Source: Hygrocybe punicea
Lineage: Eukaryota > Basidiomycota > Agaricomycetes > Agaricales > Hygrophoraceae
Length of the DNA stretch: 64,000 bases
Direction of reading: 5' to 3'
Assembly (NCBI GenBank): GCA_963556145.1
Contig: OY744463.1
Coordinates: forward strand, 186,001 to 250,000
In this document: piece after piece, positions 1 through 11,619 of the stretch
Layout: the number at the start of each line of letters is the position of its first letter
How positions within the stretch are numbered: position 1 is the first letter of the stretch
The notes under the pieces: model-generated
The model's database searches: none
What the model was told of the DNA's origin: nothing
The model's input: only the letters and a program-made list of their open reading frames with translations
Made by a program: the position numbers and the translations under genes

Positions 1-734
1 GTCTCTTGCAATGGTGGGCGCGTAAGGTATATACCTGGGGGAAAAACGGGGTCTGGGGCGCGTCTGGGCGCGTTTTGTTGCACGGGCGCGGGATTTTGGG
101 CCTGTGGGGGCGTAAACTGGTTGGGTATTGGCGCCGGCGCGTTGGAATTGCGGTCTGATGCGTGTATGGACGCGGTCTTCAGCGGGGCTGGTGGATCTGG
201 AGTCGACGCAGGTGTGTGGCGCGTAGGGGTGTGCCGGGGCACGTTTTCACGCGAGAATGGGGATGCCGGGGTTGACGGGGACTTGTCTGGGATGGGTGAT
301 CACACCGGGGTGTTGACACGGGCGGGTCGCGTCGTTTGCGTTGATGCGGAGGTGCCGTTGGGTGCCGTTTGCGTCGAGATGAGCGCTGGCGTTTGTGCTG
401 ACGTGTTTGCATGGGTACGCGGCTCTGTTTGCGTTGAGACGGAAGTGCCGGTGAGCGGCTCTGGCTGGGTTGCTGCATTCGTCTGCGTCGATGCCGATAT
501 GCGGGTTGGTGGGGCCGTTTGGGTTGACTCCCAACACGCGCGCTCCTCCGCGATGCCTTGTAAGATCCCTTCAGCTCTACCTTTTTCGAGGCATCCTGCC
601 ACCAATCTCTCTACATCTTTCATGCGCACGAGTGAGCCATCTTGAAATGGGGAACCTGAAGCGGTGGGTGCAGGTCCTTGTTGAGGTACGGAAGCCAGGG
701 CTTTTTTTGTTGTTTTCTTTTTGTTGTTTGTCAT
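1..734 (-). pseudogene. STQT-repeat protein, N-terminal part, continues past the left edge
   Basis: A reverse-strand frame starts at a methionine at 734, runs to a single TGA at 300-302, and then stays open to base 1, so the window probably holds the N-terminal ~245 codons of a longer gene. The start is Lys-rich (MTNNKKKTTKKA). A helical stretch follows (about residues 35-65), and then a degenerate repeat built on the motif STQT (STQTAPP, ASTQTN, VSTQTEP, ISTQTAP, ASTQTT). The rest is Pro/Thr/Ser-rich and probably disordered. No enzymatic domain is visible. Similar low-complexity N-termini occur in ORF1 or gag-like proteins of fungal retroelements, but that assignment is a guess. The lone TGA in an otherwise open frame fits CGA to TGA decay. 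Confidence 0.45.
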
Positions 735-755
735 GGCGAAATAAAAATGTGCTGG

Positions 756-875
756 GTTCGCGGTTCTCGGTGCTCAGGTTCTGAAGGTTCTCAGTACTCG
801 GTTCTCGGTGCTCGAAATTCTGAAAGTTCACGGTTCTTGGACAACAAAGGGCTCGGTTCTCGGTATTCAACGTTC
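756..875. repeat. CGGTTCTCGGTGCTC-type tandem repeat
   Basis: Imperfect direct repeats of a motif close to CGGTTCTCGGTGCTC occur four to five times, separated by 20-36 bp. They lie just upstream of the reverse-strand STQT ORF, so they may be its 5' region or subterminal repeats of a mobile element. Confidence 0.5.
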
Positions 876-1059
876 TGGGCTCGAAAAAGCGCTGAAAGGG
901 CCAGGAAAAGATGGAAAAGCAGGGCGATCACGGGGAATTGCTGGCAGGGTTCGAAGCCGCTCTCATCACCACGTTGGAGAGGGTCGGAGGCTGCTGAGGG
1001 ACTCTCCGACGGAGTCTAGCTGGAAAGCCCGGAAAGACTAGGATGGGAACTATCTACTA

Positions 1060-1990
1060 CATCAGATCAGCTACTGACTACGACGAACCGTGGGAATCCA
1101 GTCACGTGACAGGACAGGCACAACTACTACAACGGCCCCAACGGCCCATACCCACGCGAACGACGCGTCCAAACCCACCCAACGAAACGCAACAATGGGC
1201 TACCCGCACAAGAACCCGCGAGCCCCATGCCGGCTCGTTTCACGGCCCCATACGCCCATTCCCAACGCAATCAAACGCCCCCACGCAGGAACCGGGCAAC
1301 AAAGTCCACCCAACGCGAACGGTACACCCCGCCCCTCCATACCCCATTTATACACACACAGCCCCACGTTCCACACCCTCATGAGTCCACGCACCACCAC
1401 AACGGCCCATCCCCGCGATACAACGACACCCAACCGCATACTCAACAATGCGAATCCATCCGCCCCGCCCCCATGGCCATGGCCCCACCCATGCGACGTA
1501 CCACGACGGCTGTACCCCAAGCGTTCGTGTTCGCGGCCTCGCCCACGCATCGTATGACGACCCCACGTCCCCTCGCGTCCACCCATGGCCAACCACCCAC
1601 CCACCGACCCCATGCCGTCTCATTCCGCTTCCTTCTCCATATCATACCACTATTTCTACACCTTTTTTTCACCACGACCCACCTTTATTAGATTCATCTG
1701 GGGTGGACTAGTCTACCCTTGCCTTTCTTTGTGTGCTTCGTGTTCCCCTTCTGTCTTCTGCTTTTTCTTTCAGCATTTTCAGGTTCCTTCTCTTTTTTTT
1801 CTGCTCTTTTTGTTTTGCCTGTCTTTTGCTAGCGACGAGGGCGTCGCTATGAGAGAGGGGGGCACTTGTAGTAGTTGTGCCTGGCACATCACGTGACCTC
1901 TTCCTTAGTCAGTAGCAGTTCCCAATGTGGTAGTCAGTTGATCTTGTTCTATCCATCCCATCCACCCAGACCATTCCGTGCAATTCCGTC
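1060..1990. other. Low-complexity C-rich then pyrimidine-rich stretch without a gene
   Basis: The forward strand is strongly C-rich from about 1100 to 1670 (many CCCAC and CCCAA words), then T/C-rich to about 1840. The open frames in it have His/Pro/Thr or Trp/Gly/Arg composition, as expected from base bias, and no domain is recognisable. Confidence 0.5.
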
Positions 1991-2014
1991 CCTGATCCCG
2001 AGAGGTCCCTCAGA

Positions 2015-2140
2015 ACCACTCTATCGGTTCAATGCCATCTGGGTCCAGGTTTGGCCCTGTGCCAAACCAGACCTGAAGTTCAGTTCGCGGTTCCGCCAAA
2101 AAGGGTCAGAACCGGACCAAACTGAACTTTGGCAACACTA
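2015..2140. mobile_element. Right end of hAT-like element A (TAGTGTTGCC terminus)
   Basis: The reverse complement of this stretch begins TAGTGTTGCC and then matches, with few differences, the first ~120 bp of the complete element at 52134-53574. It ends at 2140 against the neighbouring reverse-strand gene, so bases 2141-2148 (GAGGAAAG) should be one copy of an 8-bp target duplication. No left end was found, so it lies outside the window or is decayed. The first bases of the element (TAG) supply the stop codon that now ends the interrupted host ORF. Confidence 0.75.
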
Positions 2141-2945
2141 GAGGAAAGTGGGGGAGGCAAAGTAAGCCTCACAGTCCTCGCAAAAGTAGGAGTTAGACCC
2201 TGGACAGCGAATGGCCTCAAAGTACAGGCCATAGGAAGAACAAAAAGTAAACTGGACTGCCTTCATCCTCTCCTGTTGCATTTCAGCCTGCATGCCACCG
2301 TACTGTGCCAGAGTGTTGGTGTTATGGATGATGCTCTGCTTCATCCCAGCAGCTTGATATGAACCTTGCACAACAGGCAGTTTCCAAAGACCGACCAAAG
2401 GGGTTGCATCTTTGGGATTTGGATGGAAATAAATCCCAAAGTCAAGGAAGAGCTTTCCATTGGATTGATCCATAGCATAGTCCCAATCCATTCCAGGGTA
2501 CTCCCTCATCAAAGCTTGATAGGGGTCATCCTCCATGGTAAGACCTTTGGAGCTTCAAAAGTCACAAACGAAGAAGAAGGAACTGAAGAGATCCAGATGG
2601 TCAGGATTTTCCCTAATGATTTTCTTCATGCAATACTGCAAATCATCAAGGGCAGAAGCGTGAATGGGAGTGGTCTTGGTGTCGACAAATCTACGATTTA
2701 CTGAAGCCTTCCATCTCCACTCATCTAGAGTGAAATATGTGTACTCCAAACAGCCAGGAACTGTGGAGGCAATGATGGAAGGGAGCATGACCTCTGTAAA
2801 CCACAAAGATTGCACTTTGAAAGGAATCTGGTTGACTCGAAAGTTCCTGAACTCATCCTGGTGGATCATCCGTGGAAAGATAACGTATATGTTCACACTT
2901 CCTGCATCGTCTCCAAGATGAGCAAAGTGGGTGTAAGGTATTGCT

Positions 2946-2992
2946 AGTGATGCCGAAGTTCGGTTCAGAACCGAACCGAACCCGGTTTGAAC
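2946..2992. repeat. GGTTC-rich short insertion resembling a hAT-like terminus
   Basis: TAGTGATGCCGAAGTTCGG followed by inverted GGTTC/GAACC words resembles the first bases of elements A and C. It is embedded in the otherwise AT-richer unknown gene and may be a footprint or a very short remnant. Confidence 0.4.
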
Positions 2993-3228
2993 CATATTGC
3001 AGACAAAGGAAATGACTTGGATAGCCACTCTGATCGACCACTGCTGTCCTTGTCGAGCTCTGAATGAGGAAGAAGGATGTCCACATAAACGTGATTGTTT
3101 CTGTGGATACGAGCTTCCCTCCTTTCATATGGCAATACAAACATCTTGATGGCTTAAAGAAAATGGAGTTTGTGAGTGACCCAGATCATGCTATCGACGT
3201 CGAAACACAAGGTTATCTTAGTGTTGCC

Positions 3229-4483
3229 ACGGCTAAGGCTAATGGTTAGCTAGTAGCCATTAGCCTAGCCAAATTTAGCTTAGCCAGGTCCAGCTAAGCT
3301 AAGGCTAATGACCAGCTACCAGCTACAGCTACCTTAAATTATTAGCTGTTAGCTGGCAGCTAAGCTGAGGCTAATTTAAATACATTGTCTATAATATTCT
3401 ACGTACTATATATTTTATTTGTGGTCAATTTATAGTTGATACACAAAATAAATGAATGTGACATGTGTTACATGTCCGAGTCACATGCTCATGCTCGACA
3501 ACAACAACTTGGACAGTGACGAGAACCATGGAAAAAGGCTGGGAGGGTCACAGTGGTGTGCCCAGCAAATGGCCCAACTTAGTACGTGCCCCCAACCCAG
3601 CCTCATCGACGTTGGCTAACCACTCCAACAACCACACCTCGCAAACAATGTCAACGCATGTTCACGAGGTCTCCAGCATGGAAGCATGCACGGGAACCTC
3701 CCAAACATGCGCTAATGCATCGACTGACGTCTCCAACATGGAAGCACACACAGGGACCTCCCGAACATGTGCTAACACGTCTACTGACATGTAGGCGTTG
3801 TTTGTGAGGTTCCCTACACAAAGGAGGATTATGAGAGCATGGGCTACACCCACGCTCCCATTTCCATGGCTCACGATCTTGTGAGGGTGCTGACCGCGTG
3901 AGGTATGCCACCCCTCACGAACAAGGTCATCCCTGAGCGTTGGAGTAGTGGGGACCTGGCCAGTCACGTGACTGGGTTCCCACGGTTGACCTAGTTAGTA
4001 GCCTTCCCGATGTAGTAGTCAGATCATCATCATCATCATCCCATCCATCCAGTCTTACCTCTCGAGTCCTGCGTGAGCCCCCAGAGAGGTACCTTTCCAG
4101 CGTGCAGCCCACAAGACGTGACAGAGGGCAACAGGACGACAACGACATGGCCAAAACGACAACGACGACAGCTGGCGATGAGGTGTCAAACACCTCACGT
4201 GTGAATGCCGCAACGTCAATGGATGTTGGCACAATGCACCCAAGGTGAATTGAGGGCTGGGGTAGGGTACGGGTATCTACTCACCCGCTACCCACACAGC
4301 TTGGTTGCGGCTTGGTTGGTCAAGCCGTGGCCAAGCCGCTGCATCAACTATAGCCGGTGGTAGTCAACTGTAGTCAGCTACATTCGACTACCGGCTACAA
4401 CTATAAAAATCTGGGTAGTTAGCTTAGTCGTAGCTGCGGCTAACCTTAGCCGGCTTGTGGCTAGCTTAGCCACGGCAACACTA
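3229..4483. mobile_element. hAT-like non-autonomous element B (TAGTGTTGCC termini, 8-bp TSD)
   Basis: The element starts TAGTGTTGCCACGGCTAAGG and ends with the matching inverse, CTTAGCCACGGCAACACTA. It is flanked by GGTTATCT (3221-3228) and GGTTATTT (4484-4491), an 8-bp target duplication with one C/T difference. The arms are rich in GCTAAG/CTTAGC and AGCTA words that can fold as subterminal repeats. The interior has no transposase. TIR starting TAGTG plus an 8-bp duplication is typical of the hAT superfamily. It interrupts the reverse-strand unknown gene. Confidence 0.85.
3655..3795. repeat. Two-copy ~60-bp tandem repeat inside element B
   Basis: The unit GTCTCCAACATGGAAGCA...ACCTCCC.AACATG.GCTAA is present twice in direct orientation (about 3670-3730 and 3729-3790) with about 80-85% identity by eye. 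Confidence 0.6.
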
Positions 4484-5208
4484 GGTTATTTCATCCTCCT
4501 CCAAATGAACTTTGTCTTCCTTGAGAGATAGGTAGATATAATGGCCATAAGAAGATCAACCGCAAACAAAGGCATTGAAACTCTCTATGGTGTTTTCTCT
4601 ACCAGCATGAGACAACATGTCTTCCATTCCCATAGTCACAATATTGTTGACATCAACATTGATATCCTCATGACCACATCTTTCCAGAGAATAATCACCG
4701 GTGATGTGATCAGAGATGCTTTCCCACGTGAGTGAGGACCTGACAGGCAGGAGATGTTCTTGGATGAGGATGGGGTCAACATTATTGAACATGAGGGCAA
4801 AACTGGGTTCCAACCTGTAACCATAGTCTTTGAAATGTTCCCATGATGAACGGATGGTGGGCATGGCATAAGGATTGGTTGGGAAATTGTCGAGATATTT
4901 TGGATACGTTGCATTGTCTTCCAAGGTAGGCCCCAGGAAATACTCATCGAAATTGGAATTAGAAGGAAGAGGGATGAAATGTAGGGGTGGCAAGGGAATC
5001 GTGTTATCAGTGGCTTTCAACCTACGAGGTGCCAAGAATGCTCTGTTTCAAGCCCCTTTTATGAATGTATTATTCTTGAGATGAGCAGGGGATTTTTGTT
5101 GTCCTGCAGATAGCATCAAGATGAAAGGAATACTCATCAGAAACACAAAAATGTTACTCACTGCTCTCCTGGTCCTCACTCTCTGGCTCATTGCCACTCT
5201 GGCTATCA

Positions 5209-5868
5209 TCAGAAACTTGAATGTGGAAAAGACGAGGATTTGATCTTGGCTGCCATAATGGTTCTACTTCGTTTGCAATCTGGGCAATGAGATTGGGCCT
5301 TCTTAAATTGTTTTGACATTTTGCTGATTTTGGTCAGCCATTCTTGACCAGACTCCAGCATATCCACGGAAGCTTGGAGGGGTTCAGTAACCCAAGCAAT
5401 GGGACAGGACTCTTTCATGGCTTTCCAGGTGGTGAAGCAAATAAATGTTTGTTCCACTATAACCTCAAACATATGCTGCCTCTGGAGATGAGCGCCAGGA
5501 ATGGAGGGACAGAGAATATGACTGGAATCATCAAATTCCAACCCTCTGGACAAGAGAGCTAAAATCACAGAGACAGTTATTGGTCCACAATCCAATCCAT
5601 TCTGAAAAGAGAAGTTCAAAGAAAGATCAACTGAATTTTGAGCACAAGACAGACCTGACGCCATTGTCTGGCTACCACCTTGACCTCATTTATGTCTCCA
5701 GCTTTCCAACCATGAAGAGTGGCCAAGAAATTCCACAACCGTGGACCATTCCAATCATTCCAGGGAACATCAATATGATAATAACCTGAGTGAGAGATTC
5801 TCAAACCCAGAACATAGGCCATCATTGCAGTGTAATCGAAGATGGCAACAAAAAAATGATGAGAATGA
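5209..5868 (-). pseudogene. Ulp1-like cysteine peptidase, C-terminal part
   Basis: This is the catalytic half of a Ulp1/SENP-type (C48) peptidase. Directly after the insertion boundary the frame reads HHFFVAIFDY, which places the catalytic His and following Asp region. After an intron comes QNGLDCGPITVSV, the Gln-x(4)-Cys motif with the nucleophilic Cys (about 5585-5605). A His-Cys-x2-Cys stretch lies near the end. C48 enzymes remove SUMO-like modifiers, and fungal transposons often carry such proteases. The N-terminal half is at 28123-28906, and the two halves share the 8-bp sequence CCTATGAC created by the insertion. The reading frame shifts near 5250-5290, so the copy may already have been damaged. 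The Ulp1 assignment is good. The substrate is unknown. Confidence 0.65.
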
Positions 5869-5876
5869 CCTATGAC
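5869..5876. other. Left target-site duplication CCTATGAC
   Basis: The same eight bases stand at 28123-28130, directly outside the other terminus of the inserted element. Confidence 0.9.
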
Positions 5877-5984
5877 TAGGCAAATGCAGGGGTAATCCCA
5901 GGATACATTTGTCTGTATCCATACTCATACTCCCCACAGATATGGATACAATATCTGCGGATTTTACCCACGGATTCCTGATCA

Positions 5985-6103
5985 AAATGAGCCTGAGATC
6001 ACCTGAAACGGTCAATAATTGACTGAGATAGAGTCCAATCAATGTTTAGTCTCTATCTCAGTCAATTCTTGACCATTTCGGATGATCTTAGGCTCATTTT
6101 GAA
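5985..6103. repeat. Hairpin inside the TIR element
   Basis: AAAATGAGCCTGAGATCA... at the left is mirrored by ...GATCTTAGGCTCATTTT at the right. The arms are about 50 bp and meet near 6045 around GAGATAGAG and CTCTATCTC. Confidence 0.7.
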
Positions 6104-6117
6104 GCCCACAGATATGA

Positions 6118-6877
6118 TGATACACATTCATACATGCTGACCACCGAATCGAAGAATCGGACAGATTTATACTATCATTCGAAAACAAGTCCGACATCTT
6201 GCGACTTCACGATGGCTCACGACAACTAGTACGACTTCTTGATCGTATCGCAATCACCTCCGACAACATCGCAGACCAAGATAGAGAAACCCCCGAATCG
6301 GATCGAGCCCCGGACCCTCGCATAATAGTTCGCCTTTCATAACAGTAATACCCCGTTTCATCATGGATACACTAACTCGTTTAGAGTACCTATTCCCTTT
6401 CTTCCATCCAACTCCTTTGTTCTTCCTTTGTTACAGGATCATCCTCATCTTCCTTTCACCACCTCTTTTGGCTGCATTTACATGTGATTGATACTCAGTC
6501 CTTTCTTTCGACCCCTATTAGACTAGGTTTCTTTCTTTACATGACTTTCTCACTTTGTCTCCGATCTCCAACCGTCTTTGTATAAAATAGCTGTTAGATT
6601 ACACGTAGAAACAGCGAACTAGAGCACATCATTCCCATCTCCTCACTCAGTTATACCTTTCGAACTCCAATATGACTTTACTTTCCTCACATTCGACCAT
6701 CCCTGACCGTAGTTCTTTACGTTGATCCTCTTTAGTTGCCGCAACTTTAATCGCCAAAGTCGCACTATCAATCGCGATCGTCGCAAGACTCGTAGAAGTT
6801 ATTCCACTTCACTTACTCGCAATCTGACCAGTCGAAGAGTGTTGTTGTTAGTGCACAGCACCTCGATTAGCGTATCA
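6118..6877 (+). repeat. 5' LTR of the gypsy element
   Basis: Begins TGATAC and ends GTATCA. TATAAAATAG near 6582 is a likely promoter TATA box. The sequence is nearly identical to the LTR at 27280-28039 apart from scattered C/T and G/A changes. Confidence 0.92.
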
Positions 6878-6879
6878 TC

Positions 6880-6900
6880 TTGGAGCCCACCGTGAGGGGG
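6880..6900 (+). promoter_or_regulatory. Probable primer-binding site
   Basis: TGGAGCCCACCGTGAGG follows three bases after the 5' LTR. TGG complements the CCA end of a tRNA, as expected for a primer site. I cannot assign the tRNA. Confidence 0.5.
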
Positions 6901-7011
6901 TGATTTCTCATTTTGAAAAATAGCTTCCCTTCTCCCTTCTCTTCGCCGTTAACATCCCTCTCATCCTCAGATTCTTCACCACCATCACCAATCACCGCAG
7001 GACCCCTACCA

Positions 7012-8879
7012 ATGCCTGCGACCCACCGATATCAGCTCCGATCTAGGCCTCGAGACCTTTCGCCTATAGCTACCCAAAGACCACCAAGCAGTCCATCGTC
7101 GCCCCTGTCCCCCTCATCGTCGACCAAAGATTCATCATCGACGACATCTACCAATCATCATACACTCGATCAAGAACTTCGAACAGCTCTCCGACGTGTT
7201 GATTCCTTAGACGACATCAATTCCGATTGCAGTCTCTCACGTTTCTTTAATTGTCGCCCATGAAATCGTTCCATTTCTACCTCATTGACAACTACATCCG
7301 ACTTATCCAAAACAGCATCTACGATGGCCACACAACCTCGTACAACTCCTATAATGCCCGCTCGCGGTCATGCAACCGCTCTGACATTTTCACCCTCTCA
7401 GCCGAGAGAACTCCAGCAATACTTCAACGATCTCGAACATTTATTCACCAGCTGCGCGATCGCTGATGACAAAGAGAAGAAGAAATTCGCGAGACATTAC
7501 CTCGACATTGACTTGTCCAACCTATGGGGAGAACTTACAGAGAGCAGTGTAGGTCACTCATATGACGACTTCACGAAGGCAGTTATAAAGCTCTATCCTG
7601 GTGCCGAAGATGAAAGAAAGTGGTCGATCGCTGATATGGACAAACTTATCAGCGAACAGTTGCAACTTGGCATCCGCGACTTGACAGAGCTCGGCACGTA
7701 TTTCCGAAATTTCTACAATGTCACATCTTTCCTTCGCAAGAAAGGTCGCATCTCCGACGCCAAGATTAGTCGTGCCTTCATCAGAGGCTTTCAAGAGCCG
7801 TTATGGTGGTCTATCAAGCATCATTTAGAGCTCAAATATCCCGATCACTTCCCCGACAATCCCTACCCCCTCCTCGATATACATGCTGCTGCGCAGTACG
7901 TCCTTCATGGAAGTTCGCCCACATTATATATTGTCGTGACCGCGTCGCCGACCATTGAGAGTACAAGTGTGCAACTGACAGTAAAAACCGAGGACTTCGC
8001 GCAGATAATGGATAGGTTCGCGACGACCCTCATCAAAGCACTAGCGCACCCCAATCGCGATCAACAGCACACCATCTGCGCGACTCCAGCTCGTGCTCAA
8101 GATGGACCTTGAACCAATAGTGTCGACAAGAGCTGCAACTTTTGCGGCGAGTTAGGCCATTTCTTAAACAACTGCCAACATGTCAAAGAGTACATTGCAG
8201 ATGGAAGAGTCAGGCGAAATCACGAGGGACGACTCGTTCTTGGCACAGGAGCCTTCATACCCCGAGGGGCCGCCGGAACGAACCTTCGCGATCGCATCGA
8301 CGAATGGCATCGTCACAATCCCAACCAGCGAGCCGCTGCGCAGATTACCAGCAATGCGACAACTACCGGTCAACTTATGTACGAAATAAATGTCCCTCAT
8401 CCGGCCACGACATTCCATTTGACATCCGAAGATCGAATCGCCGTCCTCGAGCGAGAGCTTTTCACATTGAGGAATAAAGAGGTCTTCGATGGTGTCCAAA
8501 TTCCGAGATGCCCGTCCCAACCCACGAAGAATGCCCGCCAGTCACACCCCCGACCGAACGATCGCCTCCAGTCGCAGAATCCGAGGTACGGGCTCCTGCA
8601 CCAGCGAAAGAAACCGAGCCTCCAGTTCATCCGTTCGCCAAAGCCCACGAACCCGCGTATCTCCCTCTGCATGAGAGAAACTTTGCGGCCCTGCCGACGA
8701 AGGTAGCAAAAGACAAAGAGGCCGTGTATCGCATGAAGGCACCGGTCCAGGATTTGAAAATTGCAGACGAGATTTACGATCGATGGTTAAAGACGCCTTG
8801 TGTATTGCTCACGAAGGAACTTTTAGCACTTTCTCCAGAGGTTAGGCAAAAAACACGCAAAGAGATTACGCCCAAATGA
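7012..8879 (+). pseudogene. gag: Gag region with CCHC zinc knuckle
   Basis: The first ATG in frame after the LTR is at 7012 (MPATHRYQLRSRP). A retrotransposon capsid-type region lies at about 7380-7910 (LQQYFNDLEHLF, FRNFYNVTSFLRKKGRIS, RAFIRGFQEPLW). A zinc knuckle CNFCGELGHFLNNC follows at 8134-8175, with the C-x2-C-x4-H-x4-C pattern that binds RNA. In-frame TGA codons interrupt at about 7261 and 8110, and another lies at 8877. A frameshift near 8500 moves the frame into the segment ending at 8879. Confidence 0.85.
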
Positions 8880-9500
8880 GTGATGACGTCGAACACTCGT
8901 GATACGAATGTCGCAGCTATAAATGAAGATGACCCGTTACCGTTTTACAACGATTTTCTTTTCGACGACCTCGATCCTCGATCCGAACCTATCATCATAA
9001 GCAACCCGTACGAAACATATCTCAACACTCTTCATCCAGGAGATACGGATGAGTTTTGCGTAGTCGCGAAAGAGTTGCACGCACTTCGCTCGATCTACAT
9101 GACTGTCAACGACCAGGAAAAAGTTGAGAGCATCGTCGACCCGGGATCGCAGATTATCGCAATGTCGGAAACTATCTGCCACGATCTTGGTCTAGCATAC
9201 AACCCAATGATAAGGCTCAACATGCAGTCCACGAATGGCGAGATTGACCAGTCGTTGGGACTCTCAAGGAATGTACCTTGTCGTGTCGGAAATATAACGC
9301 TGTATCTTCAGATGCATGTCATCTGGTCTCCCGCCTATGACATTCTGCTCGGATGACCCTTCGACGTCTTAACTGAGAGTGTCGTCAAGAACTACATGAA
9401 CGAGGACCAAACGATTACGATATGCGACCCGAACTCTCGACAGCACACAACGATTCCCACTGTCGCGAGAGGTCTGCCGCGTCATCAAGCCCTGCTTACG
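8880..9500 (+). pseudogene. Retropepsin-type aspartic protease segment
   Basis: The motif VDPGSQI (about 9136-9156) corresponds to the D-S/T-G core with Pro in place of Ser/Thr. It is followed at the usual distance by the hydrophobic YDILLG. The conserved continuation PFDVL is separated from ILLG by a TGA, where family members are expected to have Arg. The enzyme would process the Gag-Pol polyprotein. Confidence 0.75.
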
Positions 9501-10029
9501 AGGCAGAACCAAAAGGATTTTCGCAATTCGAGGAACTGATCGCAGATCAGGGAGAAGCTGCGTGCATTGTTTCTTATGACCCCAGTACTGCTTCAGTCTC
9601 TATAGATGCGTATACTTGTGTACCACCCCCCCATGCCGACTCGAGTTCTCCTTCGTCTAGCCCGTGTTTATATCTCAGCCTGCGACTTTCCTGTAGTCGC
9701 GTCTCAATATCATTCCAAAACCGTTTCCCACTATACAAACCAGTCTGATACAACTTTGCAGAAGAAGTTTTCCATCGCCAACTTCATGTCAATATTTCTA
9801 TCCATGAAAAAGAAATACAAGCCCGTCGCGAAAAAGATTAGACCAGTTTTAGCAGAACATCCAAATAAGTTTCGAATACATCGACGAATAGAAGGCGACC
9901 CACTAGCGAAGTTGCCACAGCTTAGCCTGAATCCCCGCCCTTTATACCGACAGGTCACTATACGATAGAACGACGCGATGCTCTCGATAAAGTGCATTCC
10001 GATAGTTTCCTTGGCCATCCGAACGCGAT
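9500..10029 (+). pseudogene. Pol linker between protease and reverse transcriptase, decayed
   Basis: The frame shifts several times here. The segment at 9606-9968 is Lys/Arg-rich (KKKYKPVAKKIRPV) and fits the linker upstream of the RT domain in this kind of element. Nothing else is visible. Confidence 0.5.
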
Positions 10030-11379
10030 TTGATGCACGACTTTATGTGTAAACAAAATGAAGGCTTCGCATGGAACAATTTAGAACGAGGACGTTTCCA
10101 TACCGATTTCTTTCCGCCAGTCGAGTTCCCAGTAATCCCTCACACGCCTTGGGTCAAAAAGAATATTCTAATACCCCCTGGCATCTACGAAGAAGAATGT
10201 CGCGTAATCCGAAAGAAGATCGAAGCAGGTGTATACGAGCCATTGAACTCATCCTACCGATCGCAATGGTTCATGGTCCTCAAAAAGGGAGGAAAATCGC
10301 TTCGATTAGTACATGGTCTCAAACCCCTGAACAAAGTTACGATCCAGCATTCTGGCGTCATGCCAATCCCCGAACATATCGCCGAACAATTCACTAATCG
10401 AGCATGTGGAGCGATGCTCGACCTCTATGTCGGATACGATGAATGATTGATCGCACAGTCTTCGTGAGACCTGACGACTTTCCAAACACCTTTCGGAGCC
10501 TTGCGACTAGTTACCCTACCGATGGGTTGGACAAATTCCGTCCCTATATTCCACGACGACGTTACATTCATCTTGCAACCCGAGATTCCTGATGTGACGA
10601 TTCCTTACATCGACGATGTCCCCATCAAAGGACCCACGACTAGATATATTAGTGACAATGGATTGTACGAGACAATTCCTGAGAACAATGGCATCCGTCA
10701 TTTCGTATGGGAACATTTCCAGAATCTCAATCGTGTTGTACAGCGAATGAAATACTGTGGAGGAACCTTTTCTGGTCTCAAGCTTTTTGTTTGCGTCGAA
10801 GAAATAATCGTAGTCGGACACCGTTGCACCTACCACGGGCGACTCCCCGAGACCTCGAAAGTTGAGGTGATAGAAAAGTGGGGACCATGCCAAACCTTAT
10901 CCGACGTGCGCGCTTTTCTCGGAACAGTCGGATTGTGCCAAATCTTTATACGCAACTTCGTGCATCGAGCACATCATCTAGTGAAGTTAACCCAAAAAGA
11001 TGTGCCTTTTGAGTTCAGTCTCGATCAGATCGCAGCCCAAGACGACCCCCGAAAAGCGGTTCTCGACTCCCCCACCCTTTGAGTGATTGACTATAAGTCA
11101 GAGGCACCAGTAATTCTTGCAGTCGACACGTCGTATATTGCAGTAGGGTTTTATCTCTGTCAATGCGCCCCGGAAGACAGGCGAACGCGATATTACAATC
11201 GGTTCGGCTCTATTACGCTCAACGACCACGAAACACGGTTTTCCCAGCTGAAGCTGGAGATATATGGTCTCTTCCGCATCCTAAGAGCACTCTGACTTTA
11301 TATAGTTGGTGTTCGCAATCTCGTAGTCGAAGTCGATGCATGATACATAAAAGGCATGCTCAACAATCCGGACATCATG
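10030..11379 (+). pseudogene. pol: Reverse transcriptase and RNase H (first part)
   Basis: The RT fingers and palm are readable: WFMVLKKGGKSLRLVHG, then LTTFQTPFGALRLVTLPMGW, then the catalytic YIDD at 10606-10617. Connection and RNase H follow (FLGTVGLCQIFIRNF, ILAVDTSYIAVGFYL, SQLKLEIYGLFR), ending with YIKGMLNNPDI, where the foldback element is inserted at 11380. TGA codons stand at 10444, 10465, about 11080, 11293 and 11340, each where Arg is expected in the family. The copy cannot make a functional protein. Confidence 0.9.
11373..11379. other. Left target-site duplication CATCATG of the foldback element
   Basis: It pairs with CATCGTG at 23037-23043. The single difference is CA versus CG. 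Confidence 0.75.
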
Positions 11380-11619
11380 CAGTAGACGCAGTCGTTTCGG
11401 TCAACCCAATTGCAGCAAGAGCTGCAAATGGTAGGTACACATCTCCCAGCTCTTTGCTGGAGGGTAGGTTAACCCGAAGGGCAGCTCTTGCTGTGGAAAT
11501 GTTGTGGGGTAGGTTAACCCAGGGACGGCTCTTGCTGATAAATGGCTGCCGGTTGGGTCAACCCACTGTCAGCAATACCATGGGGCAGGTTAACCCATGG
11601 CAGTAATTCCTGAAGGATT

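Larger units (their letters stand above)
2141..5035 (-). pseudogene. Large reverse-strand gene of unknown function, split and truncated by two hAT-like elements
   Basis: Open blocks at 5035-4556, about 3140-2555 and 2536-2141 read in order on the reverse strand as parts of one intron-containing gene. The second block has MIHQDEFRNFRVNQIPF and WFTEVMLPSIIASTVPG. The third starts MEDDPYQALMREYPGMDWDY and ends with a Cys pair (FCEDCEAYF). I recognise no catalytic domain. Element B sits between the first two blocks, and element A cuts the 3' end, so the terminal stop comes from transposon sequence. The gene lies directly downstream of the Ulp1-like gene and in the same direction. It may be a separate gene or the continuation of the same transcription unit. 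Confidence 0.5.

Noticed and set aside
1200..1691. Several overlapping His/Pro/Thr ORFs on both strands
   Set aside because: C-rich low-complexity DNA with all frames open and no recognisable protein pattern.
6113..6117. A clean 5-bp target duplication for the gypsy element
   Set aside because: Left TATGA and right ACGAG do not match. Only a 4-bp ATGA/ACGA reading with one CpG-type change is possible.
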